Shown here: positions 33,280 to 41,344 of the stretch, one piece after another
Position numbering within the stretch: position 1 is the stretch's first letter
How the letters are laid out: every line of letters starts with the position of its first letter
Source: Flavonifractor porci
Lineage (GTDB): Bacteria; Bacillota; Clostridia; Oscillospirales; Oscillospiraceae
Direction: 5' to 3'
DNA: 64,000 bases
Assembly: GCF_037572415.1 (NCBI RefSeq)
Contig: NZ_JBBHLB010000012.1
Location: 1-64,000 of the forward strand
Notes under the pieces: generated by a model
Database searches by the model: none
What the model was told of the DNA's origin: nothing
The model's input: only the letters and a program-made list of their open reading frames with translations
Position numbers and translations under genes: made by a program

Positions 33280-34200
33280 ATGAAAAAAGACCTGCTCAAG
33301 CTGCTGGACCTGACCAAGGCCGACATCGTGAAGATTCTGGATACCGCCGACCAGATGAAATATAACCAGAAGCATGGCCTGACCCACCACTATCTGGAGG
33401 GCAAGACCCTGGCCATGATCTTTGAGAAGAACTCCACCCGTACCCGTGTGTCCTTTGAGACCGGTATGTTCCAGCTGGGCGGCCACGCCCTCTTCCTCTC
33501 CGGCAAGGAGAGCCAGATCGGCCGGGGCGAGCCCATCGAGGATACCGCCCGGGTACTCAGCCGCTACTGCGACGGCATTATGATCCGCACCTTCGGCCAG
33601 GCCGAGGTGGAGACTCTGGCCAAGTATTCCTCTATCCCTGTGATCAACGGCCTCACCGACTTCGCCCACCCCTGCCAGGTGCTGGCCGACCTCATGACCA
33701 TCCGGGAGCACAAGTCCCGGCTGGAGGGCCTGAAGCTGTGCTACATCGGCGACGGCAACAACATGGCCAATTCCCTCATTGTGGGCGGCCTGAAGGTGGG
33801 CATGGAGGTGTCCGTGGCCTGCCCCGAGGGCTATGATCCCGATCCCCAGGTACTGGAGTTCGCCAAGAACTGCGGCGGCAAGTTTACCCTGTGCCGTGAC
33901 CCCAAGGAGGCGGCTGCCGGCGCTGACGCCCTGTTCACCGACGTGTGGGCCTCCATGGGCCAGGAGAGCGAGGCCCAGAAGCGCCGGGCTGTCTTTGAAG
34001 GTGTTTACCAGATCAACGACGAGCTGATGGCGGTGGCCAATCCCGGCTGCATGGTGCAGCACTGCCTGCCCGCCCACCGGGGCGAGGAGATCACTGCCGA
34101 GGTCTTTGAGGCTCACGCCGGTGAGATCTTTGACGAGGCGGAGAACCGACTCCACGCCCAGAAGGCGGTCATGTACCTGCTGATGAAGGGCAATAACTGA
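33280..34200 (+). CDS. argF: Ornithine carbamoyltransferase
   Basis: A 306-residue anabolic-type carbamoyltransferase. STRTRVSFE binds carbamoyl phosphate, FAHPCQVLAD is the second substrate loop, and HCLPAHRGEE holds the ornithine-binding Cys. The ATG at 33280 follows GAGGTG. It is the last gene of the arg operon, followed by a strong terminator. Confidence 0.97.
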   Translation: MKKDLLKLLDLTKADIVKILDTADQMKYNQKHGLTHHYLEGKTLAMIFEKNSTRTRVSFETGMFQLGGHALFLSGKESQIGRGEPIEDTARVLSRYCDGIMIRTFGQAEVETLAKYSSIPVINGLTDFAHPCQVLADLMTIREHKSRLEGLKLCYIGDGNNMANSLIVGGLKVGMEVSVACPEGYDPDPQVLEFAKNCGGKFTLCRDPKEAAAGADALFTDVWASMGQESEAQKRRAVFEGVYQINDELMAVANPGCMVQHCLPAHRGEEITAEVFEAHAGEIFDEAENRLHAQKAVMYLLMKGNN

Positions 34201-34210
34201 ATGAATTCCC

Positions 34211-34265
34211 AAAACTGGTCCTGGAGCGGCAAAAGAATGGAATGCCGCTTCAGGACCGGTTTTTT
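34211..34265 (+). terminator. Terminator of the arg operon
   Basis: AAAACTGGTCCTGGAGCGGCA pairs with TGCCGCTTCAGGACCGGTTTT with minor mismatches, then a T-run. It ends the seven-gene operon. Confidence 0.85.
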
Positions 34266-34299
34266 GCCCTTTTTCTCAGTTGTACGGCATGGATTTTTC

Positions 34300-34412
34300 T
34301 TGACGCGGTCCCCGTTCGGTGTTATAGTATTCTGGTAGTCTAAATGTACGGCCTGAACTCACATTTTTGTAGTCATCGTCGCTTCTTCAGACGATGCCCA
34401 AAGATGTGAGTT
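34300..34412 (+). promoter_or_regulatory. Cold-shock gene promoter and structured 5' leader
   Basis: TTGACG (34300-34305), 17-base spacer, TATAGT (34323-34328). The leader of about 120 bases contains a long hairpin: AACTCACATTTTTG (34356-34369) pairs with CAAAGATGTGAGTT (34399-34412), with an inner stem CATCGTC/GACGATG. A TTTTCTTGTC tail follows. Such leaders control cold-shock mRNAs by temperature-dependent folding or attenuation; here that is inference. Confidence 0.6.
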
Positions 34413-34457
34413 TTCTTGTCATTTAGCGCGAAATTTTTTGCAGGAGGTACCATCATT

Positions 34458-34670
34458 ATGTATCACGGTACTGTCAAGTGGTTCAACGAGACCAAGGGCT
34501 TCGGCTTCATCTCCAACGACGAGGGCGGCGACGACGTGTTCGTGCATTTCTCCGCCATCGTGTGCGACGGCTTCAAGACCCTTCAGGAGGGTCAGAAGGT
34601 GACCTACGACGTGGAGCCCGATCCCAAGAACGCTGACAAGCTGCGCGCTGTCAACGTGGTGGCCGCTTGA
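34458..34670 (+). CDS. cspA: Cold-shock protein (CspA family)
   Basis: A 70-residue single OB-fold RNA chaperone. The RNP motifs are KGFGFIS and DVFVHFSAI, typical of CspA/CspB. It binds single-stranded RNA/DNA and melts secondary structure. The ATG at 34458 follows CAGGAGG by nine bases; a longer in-frame start upstream is not supported. Its monocistronic unit has its own promoter, long leader and terminator. Confidence 0.95.
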   Translation: MYHGTVKWFNETKGFGFISNDEGGDDVFVHFSAIVCDGFKTLQEGQKVTYDVEPDPKNADKLRAVNVVAA

Positions 34671-34692
34671 TCGTAAGGATATAAAGCCACAT

Positions 34693-34729
34693 AGAGCAGA
34701 CCGACAAAACCTGTCGGTCTGCTCTTTTT
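34693..34729 (+). terminator. Terminator of the cold-shock gene
   Basis: AGAGCAGACCGACA and TGTCGGTCTGCTCT form a perfect 14-base stem with a 5-base loop and a TTTT tail. Confidence 0.9.
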
Positions 34730-34737
34730 CATTTCCG

Positions 34738-34835
34738 TTGACAAGCCGGGGAAAGAATGGTACATTTTAAAGGATGAAACAGCGGAAATGAAGTAAAACG
34801 CCGGTTTGCCAAGCATGGCTGAGCCGGCGCATTTT
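34738..34835 (+). promoter_or_regulatory. fhs promoter and leader hairpin
   Basis: TTGACA (34738-34743), 17-base spacer, TACATT (34761-34766). In the leader CGCCGG (34799-34804) pairs with CCGGCG (34824-34829) around an inner GCCA/TGGC stem, followed by CATTTTCG. This is a weak terminator-like hairpin that could attenuate transcription. It does not match the tetrahydrofolate riboswitch consensus I know. Confidence 0.5.
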
Positions 34836-34870
34836 CGTTGGTAAGCGGAAGGATGAAGGAGTGAAGGACC

Positions 34871-36541
34871 ATGAAAACGGATATCGAGATCGCTCAGGCC
34901 TGTGAAATGCGTCCCATTCGAGAGGTGGCGGCCCTGGCCGGTGTGGATGAGGAGTATCTGGAGTACTACGGCAAGTACAAGGCCAAGATCGACCTGAAGC
35001 TGCTGGCTGATCGGGAAGGCAGGCCCGACGGCAAGCTGGTGCTGGTCACCGCCATCAACCCCACCCCCGCGGGCGAGGGGAAAACCACCACTACTGTGGG
35101 TCTGGCCGACGGAATGCGGCGGCTGGGCAAAAACACCGTGGTGGCCCTGCGGGAGCCCTCCCTGGGCCCCGTGTTCGGCGTCAAGGGCGGCGCTGCCGGC
35201 GGCGGCTATGCCCAGGTGGTGCCTATGGAGGACATCAATCTCCACTTTACCGGCGATTTCCACGCTATCGGCGCGGCCAACAACCTGCTGGCCGCTATGC
35301 TGGACAACCATATCCAGCAGGGAAATGAGCTGGACATTGACGTCAAGCGCATCACCTGGAAGCGGTGTGTGGATATGAACGACCGCCAGCTGCGCAACAT
35401 CGTGTGCGGTCTGGGCGGACGGATGCAGGGCGTGCCCCGTGAGGACGGTTTCGATATCACTGTGGCCTCTGAGATCATGGCGGTGCTCTGCCTGGCCACC
35501 GGGCTGAGCGACCTGAAGGCCCGGCTGGGCCGCATGGTGGTGGGCTATTCCCGCTCCGGCGCTCCCATCACCGCCCATGACCTGAAGGCCGAGGGCGCTA
35601 TGGCCGCCCTGCTGAAGGATGCCATCAAGCCCAACCTGGTCCAGACTCTGGAGGGTACTCCCGCCTTCATCCACGGCGGTCCCTTTGCCAACATTGCCCA
35701 CGGCTGCAACTCCGTCATGGCTACCCGGGTGGCTATGAAGATGGGAGATTACGCCATCACCGAGGCTGGCTTCGGTGCTGACCTGGGCGCGGAGAAGTTC
35801 CTGGACATCAAGTGCCGCCTGGCCGGGCTGAAGCCCTCCGCTGTAGTGGTGGTGGCTACTGTCCGGGCCCTGAAGCATCACGGCGGTGTGGCCAAGGCTG
35901 ATCTGAACAACGAAAACCTGGAGGCGCTGGAGAGGGGTCTGCCCAACCTGCTGCGCCATGTGGAGAACATCACGACCGTTTATGGTCTGCCCTGCGTGGT
36001 GGCCATCAATCGGTTCCCCACCGATACCGAGGCCGAGCTCAAGCTGGTGGAGGACAAGTGCAAGGAGCTGGGCGTCAATGTGGCGCTCAGCGAGGTGTGG
36101 GGCAAGGGCGGCGAGGGCGGCATTGCTCTGGCCCGGGAAGTGATCCGCCTGTGCGAAGAGCCCAACCACTTCTCCTACGCCTATGAGCTGGACCAGCCCA
36201 TCGAGGCCAAGCTGGCCGATATCGTGAAGAAGGTGTACCACGGCGACGGCGTGGTGCTTACTCCCGCAGCCAAGAAGCAGGCGGCGGAACTCACCGCCCT
36301 GGGCTTCGGCGGCCTGCCCATCTGTATGGCCAAGACCCAGTATTCTTTCTCTGACGACCAGAACCTGCTGGGCGCCCCCGAGGGCTTTACTGTCACGGTG
36401 CGCAATATCAAGGTGTCTGCCGGCGCCGGATTCCTGGTGGCCCTCACCGGCGATATCATGACCATGCCTGGATTGCCAAAAGTGCCTGCCGCCGAAAAGG
36501 TGGACGTGGACGAGAACGGCAAGATCTCCGGCCTGTTCTAA
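34871..36541 (+). CDS. fhs: Formate-tetrahydrofolate ligase
   Basis: A 556-residue enzyme that activates formate with ATP to 10-formyl-tetrahydrofolate, the entry step of the methyl branch of one-carbon metabolism. The P-loop TPAGEGKTTTTVGLADG is near residue 63, and FANIAHGCNS is a family signature. AAGGAG lies nine bases before the ATG. The last 25 codons plus stop are repeated 216 bases downstream, and in this copy the first part of that segment uses TTG, CCA, AAA, CCT and GAA, unlike the surrounding G/C-ending codons. fchA and folD follow, completing a formate-to-methylene-THF set. Confidence 0.97.
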   Translation: MKTDIEIAQACEMRPIREVAALAGVDEEYLEYYGKYKAKIDLKLLADREGRPDGKLVLVTAINPTPAGEGKTTTTVGLADGMRRLGKNTVVALREPSLGPVFGVKGGAAGGGYAQVVPMEDINLHFTGDFHAIGAANNLLAAMLDNHIQQGNELDIDVKRITWKRCVDMNDRQLRNIVCGLGGRMQGVPREDGFDITVASEIMAVLCLATGLSDLKARLGRMVVGYSRSGAPITAHDLKAEGAMAALLKDAIKPNLVQTLEGTPAFIHGGPFANIAHGCNSVMATRVAMKMGDYAITEAGFGADLGAEKFLDIKCRLAGLKPSAVVVVATVRALKHHGGVAKADLNNENLEALERGLPNLLRHVENITTVYGLPCVVAINRFPTDTEAELKLVEDKCKELGVNVALSEVWGKGGEGGIALAREVIRLCEEPNHFSYAYELDQPIEAKLADIVKKVYHGDGVVLTPAAKKQAAELTALGFGGLPICMAKTQYSFSDDQNLLGAPEGFTVTVRNIKVSAGAGFLVALTGDIMTMPGLPKVPAAEKVDVDENGKISGLF

Positions 36542-36679
36542 ACCGGCATGGTCATGCCCGCCGCAAGTGCGACGTAACAAGCGTTTTGGCACAGCCAAAA
36601 CCTTGATGCCGGGCGGATTCATTCCGCCCGAGCAGATGAAAAAACAGGGGCCCCCACGGGACTAATCCCGTGGGGAGCC
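36542..36679. other. Structured spacer between the two fhs 3' ends
   Basis: A 138-base non-coding stretch bounded by the fhs stop and the second copy of its 3' end. It is built of hairpins: GGCATG-GT-CATGCC, TTTTGGC-ACA-GCCAAAA, GGGCGGA-TTCA-TTCCGCCC and CCCCACGGGA-CTAA-TCCCGTGGGG. It may be a small non-autonomous insertion or integration remnant. No reading frame is convincing. Confidence 0.5.
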
Positions 36680-36757
36680 ATGCCGGGCCTGCCCAAGGTC
36701 CCCGCCGCCGAGAAGGTGGACGTGGACGAGAACGGCAAGATCTCCGGCCTGTTCTAA
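36680..36757 (+). repeat. Second, orphan copy of the fhs 3' end (direct repeat of 36464-36541)
   Basis: These 78 bases repeat 36464-36541 with 8 differences, every one synonymous; both would read MPGLPKVPAAEKVDVDENGK then ISGLF and stop. The last 45 bases are identical. The orphan copy has the G/C-ending codons typical of the genome, so it may be the ancestral gene end, displaced when new sequence restored the reading frame of fhs. It is not expected to be translated on its own. A hairpin (GCGGGCGGGTG/CACCCGCCCGC) follows at 36764-36792. Confidence 0.85.
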
Positions 36758-36812
36758 AAGAAAAGGCGGGCGGGTGGTGACACCCGCCCGCTGTAATAAG
36801 GAGTTGATTGCG

Positions 36813-37430
36813 ATGAATACCGCCAACCAGACCTGCCGCGGCTTCCTGGACGCCCTGGCCTCCAAGGCCCCGGTCCCCGGCGGCGGCGGCGCCTCCGCCC
36901 TGGTGGGCGCCCTGGGGGTTGCCCTGTGTACCATGGTGGGCAACTACACCGTAGGCAAAAAGAAGTACGCCGAGGTGGAGGAGGACGTAAAGGCCCTGAT
37001 GGCCCAAGCGGAGGACCTGCGCGCTCGCCTGCTGGCTCTGGTGGACGCTGACGCCGCCGCCTTTGAGCCCCTGTCCAAGGCCTACGCCATTCCCAAGGAG
37101 GACCCCAATCGGGAGCAGGTCATGGAAAAGTGCCTCCGGAATGCCGCAGCTACCCCCATGGAGATCCTGCGGCTGAGCTGTGAGGCGATCGACCTTCACA
37201 GTGAGATGCTGGAGAAGGGGAGTGTCATGATGCTCTCCGACGTGGGTACCGGGGTGATCTTCTGCTGGAGTGCTCTGTACGGCGCCGCCCTCAATGTGAA
37301 GGTCAATACCAAGAGCATGGCCGACCGGGCTTATGCCAAGGCCATGAATGACGAGGTGGATGCTCTGGTGGGGCGGTATTGGAAGATCGCGGAGCGGGTC
37401 TATGAAGCAGTTTTGGGGAGGTTTGCCTGA
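36813..37430 (+). CDS. fchA: Formiminotransferase-cyclodeaminase-like protein (methenyl-THF cyclohydrolase/cyclodeaminase)
   Basis: A 205-residue all-helical protein of the FTCD C-terminal/FchA family. FLDALASKAPVPGGGGASAL is the substrate-binding signature. Stand-alone FchA proteins act as formimino-THF cyclodeaminase or as methenyl-THF cyclohydrolase. The ATG at 36813 has AAGGAG upstream. Its stop overlaps the folD start (TGATG), showing translational coupling. Since the adjacent FolD lacks the cyclohydrolase lysine, FchA is the likely cyclohydrolase in this pathway. Confidence 0.92.
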   Translation: MNTANQTCRGFLDALASKAPVPGGGGASALVGALGVALCTMVGNYTVGKKKYAEVEEDVKALMAQAEDLRARLLALVDADAAAFEPLSKAYAIPKEDPNREQVMEKCLRNAAATPMEILRLSCEAIDLHSEMLEKGSVMMLSDVGTGVIFCWSALYGAALNVKVNTKSMADRAYAKAMNDEVDALVGRYWKIAERVYEAVLGRFA

Positions 37431-38278
37431 TGGCGGAGCATTGGAAGGGGGCCCCGGTGGCCCAGGCCCTGACAGAGCGGCTGGCCGCCCGGGCTGATGA
37501 ACTGAAGGCCCGGGGGATCGTCCCCACCCTGGCCATTGTGCGGGTGGGGGAGCGGCCCGAGGATCTGTCCTATGAGCGGGGCGCCCTGAAGCGGTGTGAG
37601 AAGGTGGGTATCTGTGTCAAGCAGTTTACCTTGCCGAAGGAAGCCAGCCATGGAGATCTGCTGGAGGTCATCCAGCAGATCAACGCAGATCGGGAGATCC
37701 ACGGCTGCCTGCTCTTCCGGCCTTTGCCCGCCCACATGGACGAGGAGGCCATCTGTGCCGCCCTGGACCCGGCCAAGGACGTGGACGGCATCACCGCCGG
37801 TTCGCTGGCGTCGGTGTTCACCGGCAGCGGTACAGGTTACCCGCCCTGTACCGCCCAGGCCTGCATGGAGATTTTGGACTACTACGGCTGCGACCTCACC
37901 GGCAAGCGGGCGGTGGTGGTGGGCCGAAGCCTGGTAGTGGGCAAGCCTCTGTCCATGCTGCTGCTGGGGAAAAACGCTACCGTCACCCTCTGCCATACCC
38001 GCACCGCCGATCTGGCCGCTGAGTGCCGCCGGGCGGAGGTGCTCATCGCCGCTGCCGGACGGGCCAACATGATAGGCCGTGACCACCTGGCTACCGGCCA
38101 GTTGGTGCTGGATGTGGGCATCAACGTGGACGAGAACGGTAATCTGGTGGGGGACGTGGACTTTGCGGCCGCCGATGAGATCGTCGGCGCGGTGACGCCG
38201 GTGCCCGGCGGCGTGGGGGCCGTGACCACCTCGGTGCTGGCGGCCCATGTGATCCAGGCTGCGGAACAAGCCAGATAA
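37430..38278 (+). CDS. folD: Methylene-tetrahydrofolate dehydrogenase (FolD) lacking the cyclohydrolase lysine
   Basis: A 282-residue FolD. Present are YERGALKRCEKVGI, PAKDVDGIT with the conserved Asp, and VVVGRSLVVGKPLSMLLL for NADP binding. The catalytic Lys of bifunctional FolD (four residues after the Tyr, Lys54 in E. coli, Lys56 in the human enzyme) is Ala52 here. The conserved Gln of the VQLPLP loop is also changed (LLFRPLP). The enzyme should still oxidise/reduce methylene-/methenyl-THF but is unlikely to be an efficient cyclohydrolase; the fused neighbour fchA probably supplies that step. It starts within the fchA stop codon. Confidence 0.93.
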   Translation: MAEHWKGAPVAQALTERLAARADELKARGIVPTLAIVRVGERPEDLSYERGALKRCEKVGICVKQFTLPKEASHGDLLEVIQQINADREIHGCLLFRPLPAHMDEEAICAALDPAKDVDGITAGSLASVFTGSGTGYPPCTAQACMEILDYYGCDLTGKRAVVVGRSLVVGKPLSMLLLGKNATVTLCHTRTADLAAECRRAEVLIAAAGRANMIGRDHLATGQLVLDVGINVDENGNLVGDVDFAAADEIVGAVTPVPGGVGAVTTSVLAAHVIQAAEQAR

Positions 38279-38282
38279 CAGA

Positions 38283-38312
38283 AACAGGCGCTGCCGTTGG
38301 CAGCGCCTGTTT
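38283..38312. terminator. Terminator between folD and the restriction genes
   Basis: ACAGGCGCTGCC and GGCAGCGCCTGT form a perfect stem with a three-base loop and a TTTTCC tail on the plus strand. It lies between the convergent folD and res genes. Confidence 0.85.
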
Positions 38313-38351
38313 TCCGTTATTTGGATGATAGGGGATGTTACTGTGAGGTTA

Positions 38352-41330
38352 TTATCGGGCCAGAACCTCGTTGATAATTTGCGCCATCTGTTTATTTTTG
38401 AGCTGATCCCGGAAATGAACGGTGTATCCATCTTCAGAAAGGAACTGGAAGAATACTCGGGCACATTCAATTTTAGCCAATTCAGCTCCCCGAAGCATAT
38501 CCTTTCCTTCCACGTCTTTGGTTTCCACTACGATGTTAAGTTCTTTCTCGCCGGAGGACTTTTTTACCACATACATAAAGTCAGGGCTATACATACTGCC
38601 TGTAATGGTTGGAATCGCAATGCTGTTGCGGGGGATTTTTCCAAATACAACCACTTCGTCGATGTTTGCGGTCATATTGTCTTTTTCTAACGGTGAATCG
38701 TACGCATAGGTGTCGTATAAATACTTCTCGCCGGGTGTCCCGGGGACAAGCTTTGTTCCGATCCGTCCTTGTGAAATTTCTTCTTTTGGGGTACCGTCTG
38801 CATAGGTCAGGGCGGTAGCTCCGCAGGGCAGACTGCTTTTAACGTACTGGAAACGCCCCGGTAATGTTTTGAGTTTCCAGTTCTGGAACTCCGCGCAGAA
38901 TACGCTTACAGAATTTTCGTTGATATATTTGGCATCAACAGCTCCATGCTTTTTGCTGTAGGTGACCATGCAGTTATGCAGTACCGCAATGGGAAGGCTG
39001 GTGGCACGCATGATGCGGGTTAAAAATGTGCCATATGGAATGGGGCGCGTGACCTTGTACTGCATACCTTCTCCAACGGCAGTATTCATTTGTCCGCCTT
39101 CACTCTGGACGAGTGCGCGGCTGCTGCGCATAATGATGTCGGTGAACACACCGGGCGTTTCAAAGATGGAAAGCACAACCTTTTCCATATCTGTATCCAG
39201 AGTGGCGTCATAAAACAGCAGGTAACGTTGGTTGATTTTCTCCCAGAATTCCCGCAGTTCCTGATAAACAGCTTTACGGATTTTAATGGGCTTTGGCTTG
39301 TCGTGGTTTCTGTCTTTGATTTTGCCGCCCTTCAGGCCGGAAGCAAATGCAGGATACACTTCAAAGAATTGTGCCTTGGCTTCTGGGCGGATCTGGTTGT
39401 GCCGGTCAATGTATCCCTTACGATATAAATCATCGAACAGATCGTCGCTGCTCATGCCCAGCTTCTGTGCGACCTGAGCCAGGCGCTCCTCAGTAATCAC
39501 GGATGCCTGTGGAATTTCAGCATTGATCTGATCAACCAACCGCTGTGCAAAATCTGCCTCTGTAAAGTCCACAATATAGTTCAACTGGAACTCTTCATTG
39601 GAGATGCGGTTTCCGTTTTCGTCTACAGGCAGCCGCAGCCCTCTGCCCACTTCCTGGAGCTTGCTGTTTTCGCTGCCGCTGGAGCGCAGTTTTGCGATCG
39701 TAAATACATTCGGGTTATCCCAGCCCTCTTTCAGCGTCCATTTTGAAAACAGGAAACGCAAAGTATTATATGAACCATTGGCGTTGCGGAAAGACAGCAG
39801 TTGTTTTTTGCCGTTGAGAATTGCGTTGACTTCCTTGGCAATTTCTTCATCGGAGTCGCTGTTATCCTGAGAAAAATAGCCGGCATGGCAAGCTGGAATG
39901 TTTGCAAGAGACGCTTCCAAATAGGCCCGATATTCCGAGTCGTGTTCGGTAAGAGCGGAGAGGGTGTGCTCTATTTTTTCTTTCAGCAGTGTTTCAAATG
40001 CTGTCAAGAGATAGGGGGCTTTTCCAGTGTCATCGGGGCGATAAGAAGAAATATCGTCAATGAAGAACAAGGCCAGTGTCTTGATTTTAAAGGAGCGGTT
40101 ACAAAAATTCTCTCGCTCTGTTTCAAAATGCCGGTCCAGGGCCAGACGAAGCATTTGAGTCTGGTAAGAGGACATATAGATGTCCACATCCATTTCTTCG
40201 CCGGCGCTTTTGCTCACGCCATTGGAGAACTCGACTGTATTGGAGGTAATGGCTGCGATCGTAATGCCTTCAAATGAATCGGAGATGAGGGCAAGGGAAT
40301 CACCGGTTTTCAGTACAAAAGATTTTGTGCCTTCACCAGCTTTTTTTCGCTGAAAAGTGACAGAATCCTTGCTGTTGATGGAAAGAATTTTTACCTTCTC
40401 GTTCTGCTTGGACAGAGGCTCAAAATGCTCCTTCGCCACACCTTTGATCAGCCCTTGATTAAAAGACTCACAGGCATTGAGATCATATAGAAGGTTTTGG
40501 TAATCCTTTGTTATAATTTTACTTTTGCCGCGTCCGGTCGTGATTTCGGGAAATGTAGCTCCATAACGGATGATACTCTGCGGCCTGATTTCATCCATAA
40601 TGACTTGGAATGCTTTCAGATCACGGGAAAACCGGTGCGGTTCATCGATGATGACCACGGGTTTTGTTGCACGGAGCGCGTCAAATGGGCGATAAAAACC
40701 CTCCACGTCATAGTCGTAATCATCGCGCCACAATAAACCGGTGTCTCTGCCATTGCGTTTCGTGTTGCTGGTCAAAAGCTGCATATTCACCAGAAGAACG
40801 TAAATTTTTTTGGTGTTCTGACAGCTTCCTTTCACGAAATCACTCACTACGCTGGGGAAGTAGCTGCGCCCTTTTTTCTTCTTTTTAGGCGCCTCAAGTA
40901 CGCCAAGCTCAATTTCGGTACCATATCCGCAGCTGTCGGTAAAGTGCTTGCGTGAATATTCGTCCTGTATAAACTGCTCAGTACCAGCTTTAATGGCCAG
41001 AGATGGAACGGCAATGATAAATTTATTGATGCCATACCGCCTGTGAAGCTCATAAATGGTTTTGGTATATACATATGTTTTGCCGGTTCCGGTCTCCATC
41101 TTGACATCTAGATTTAGACATGAACCAATGGGGGCGGGGTTCCGATATTCTGCAGGGACTGCGCTTTGCGCGCTGTGCAAGTTAGCGGCTAGTCTGCGGT
41201 CCTCCAAATCGATCTGTGGGTTTTCATAAAATTGAGCGGGTGGTGTAATCGTCACGCCATCCAACACGGCACATACCGCATCGATTGCTTTTTGCTGATG
41301 GGGTAAGCTTTGCTGGAGGATCAATTCCAT
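38352..41330 (-). CDS. res: Type III restriction endonuclease, Res subunit
   Basis: A 992-residue helicase-nuclease. The SF2 motor begins with Walker A METGTGKTYVYTK (about residue 77) and the motif II IDEPHRF. A later region has SKWTLKEGWDNPNV and EVGRGLRLP, typical of motifs V/VI of type III Res proteins. The C-terminus holds the PD-(D/E)xK nuclease (PDFMYVVKK... VVETKD, about residues 920-945). With Mod it would translocate or slide and cut DNA bearing two unmethylated, head-to-head sites. The gene is A+T-richer than its flanks and starts 14 bases after mod, so the two are co-transcribed. Confidence 0.95.
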   Translation of the reverse strand: MELILQQSLPHQQKAIDAVCAVLDGVTITPPAQFYENPQIDLEDRRLAANLHSAQSAVPAEYRNPAPIGSCLNLDVKMETGTGKTYVYTKTIYELHRRYGINKFIIAVPSLAIKAGTEQFIQDEYSRKHFTDSCGYGTEIELGVLEAPKKKKKGRSYFPSVVSDFVKGSCQNTKKIYVLLVNMQLLTSNTKRNGRDTGLLWRDDYDYDVEGFYRPFDALRATKPVVIIDEPHRFSRDLKAFQVIMDEIRPQSIIRYGATFPEITTGRGKSKIITKDYQNLLYDLNACESFNQGLIKGVAKEHFEPLSKQNEKVKILSINSKDSVTFQRKKAGEGTKSFVLKTGDSLALISDSFEGITIAAITSNTVEFSNGVSKSAGEEMDVDIYMSSYQTQMLRLALDRHFETERENFCNRSFKIKTLALFFIDDISSYRPDDTGKAPYLLTAFETLLKEKIEHTLSALTEHDSEYRAYLEASLANIPACHAGYFSQDNSDSDEEIAKEVNAILNGKKQLLSFRNANGSYNTLRFLFSKWTLKEGWDNPNVFTIAKLRSSGSENSKLQEVGRGLRLPVDENGNRISNEEFQLNYIVDFTEADFAQRLVDQINAEIPQASVITEERLAQVAQKLGMSSDDLFDDLYRKGYIDRHNQIRPEAKAQFFEVYPAFASGLKGGKIKDRNHDKPKPIKIRKAVYQELREFWEKINQRYLLFYDATLDTDMEKVVLSIFETPGVFTDIIMRSSRALVQSEGGQMNTAVGEGMQYKVTRPIPYGTFLTRIMRATSLPIAVLHNCMVTYSKKHGAVDAKYINENSVSVFCAEFQNWKLKTLPGRFQYVKSSLPCGATALTYADGTPKEEISQGRIGTKLVPGTPGEKYLYDTYAYDSPLEKDNMTANIDEVVVFGKIPRNSIAIPTITGSMYSPDFMYVVKKSSGEKELNIVVETKDVEGKDMLRGAELAKIECARVFFQFLSEDGYTVHFRDQLKNKQMAQIINEVLAR

Positions 41331-41344
41331 AATACTGCTCCTCC

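Noticed and set aside
31212..33326. A 704-codon minus-strand frame opposite argB and argD.
   Set aside because: Shadow of two well-identified arginine genes; His/Gly/Val-rich composition without motifs.
34767..34870. Tetrahydrofolate riboswitch ahead of fhs.
   Set aside because: The leader has one GC-rich hairpin but lacks the conserved pseudoknot and loop sequences of the class.
34604..36622. A 672-codon minus-strand frame opposite fhs.
   Set aside because: Shadow of fhs; same type of composition and no start signals.
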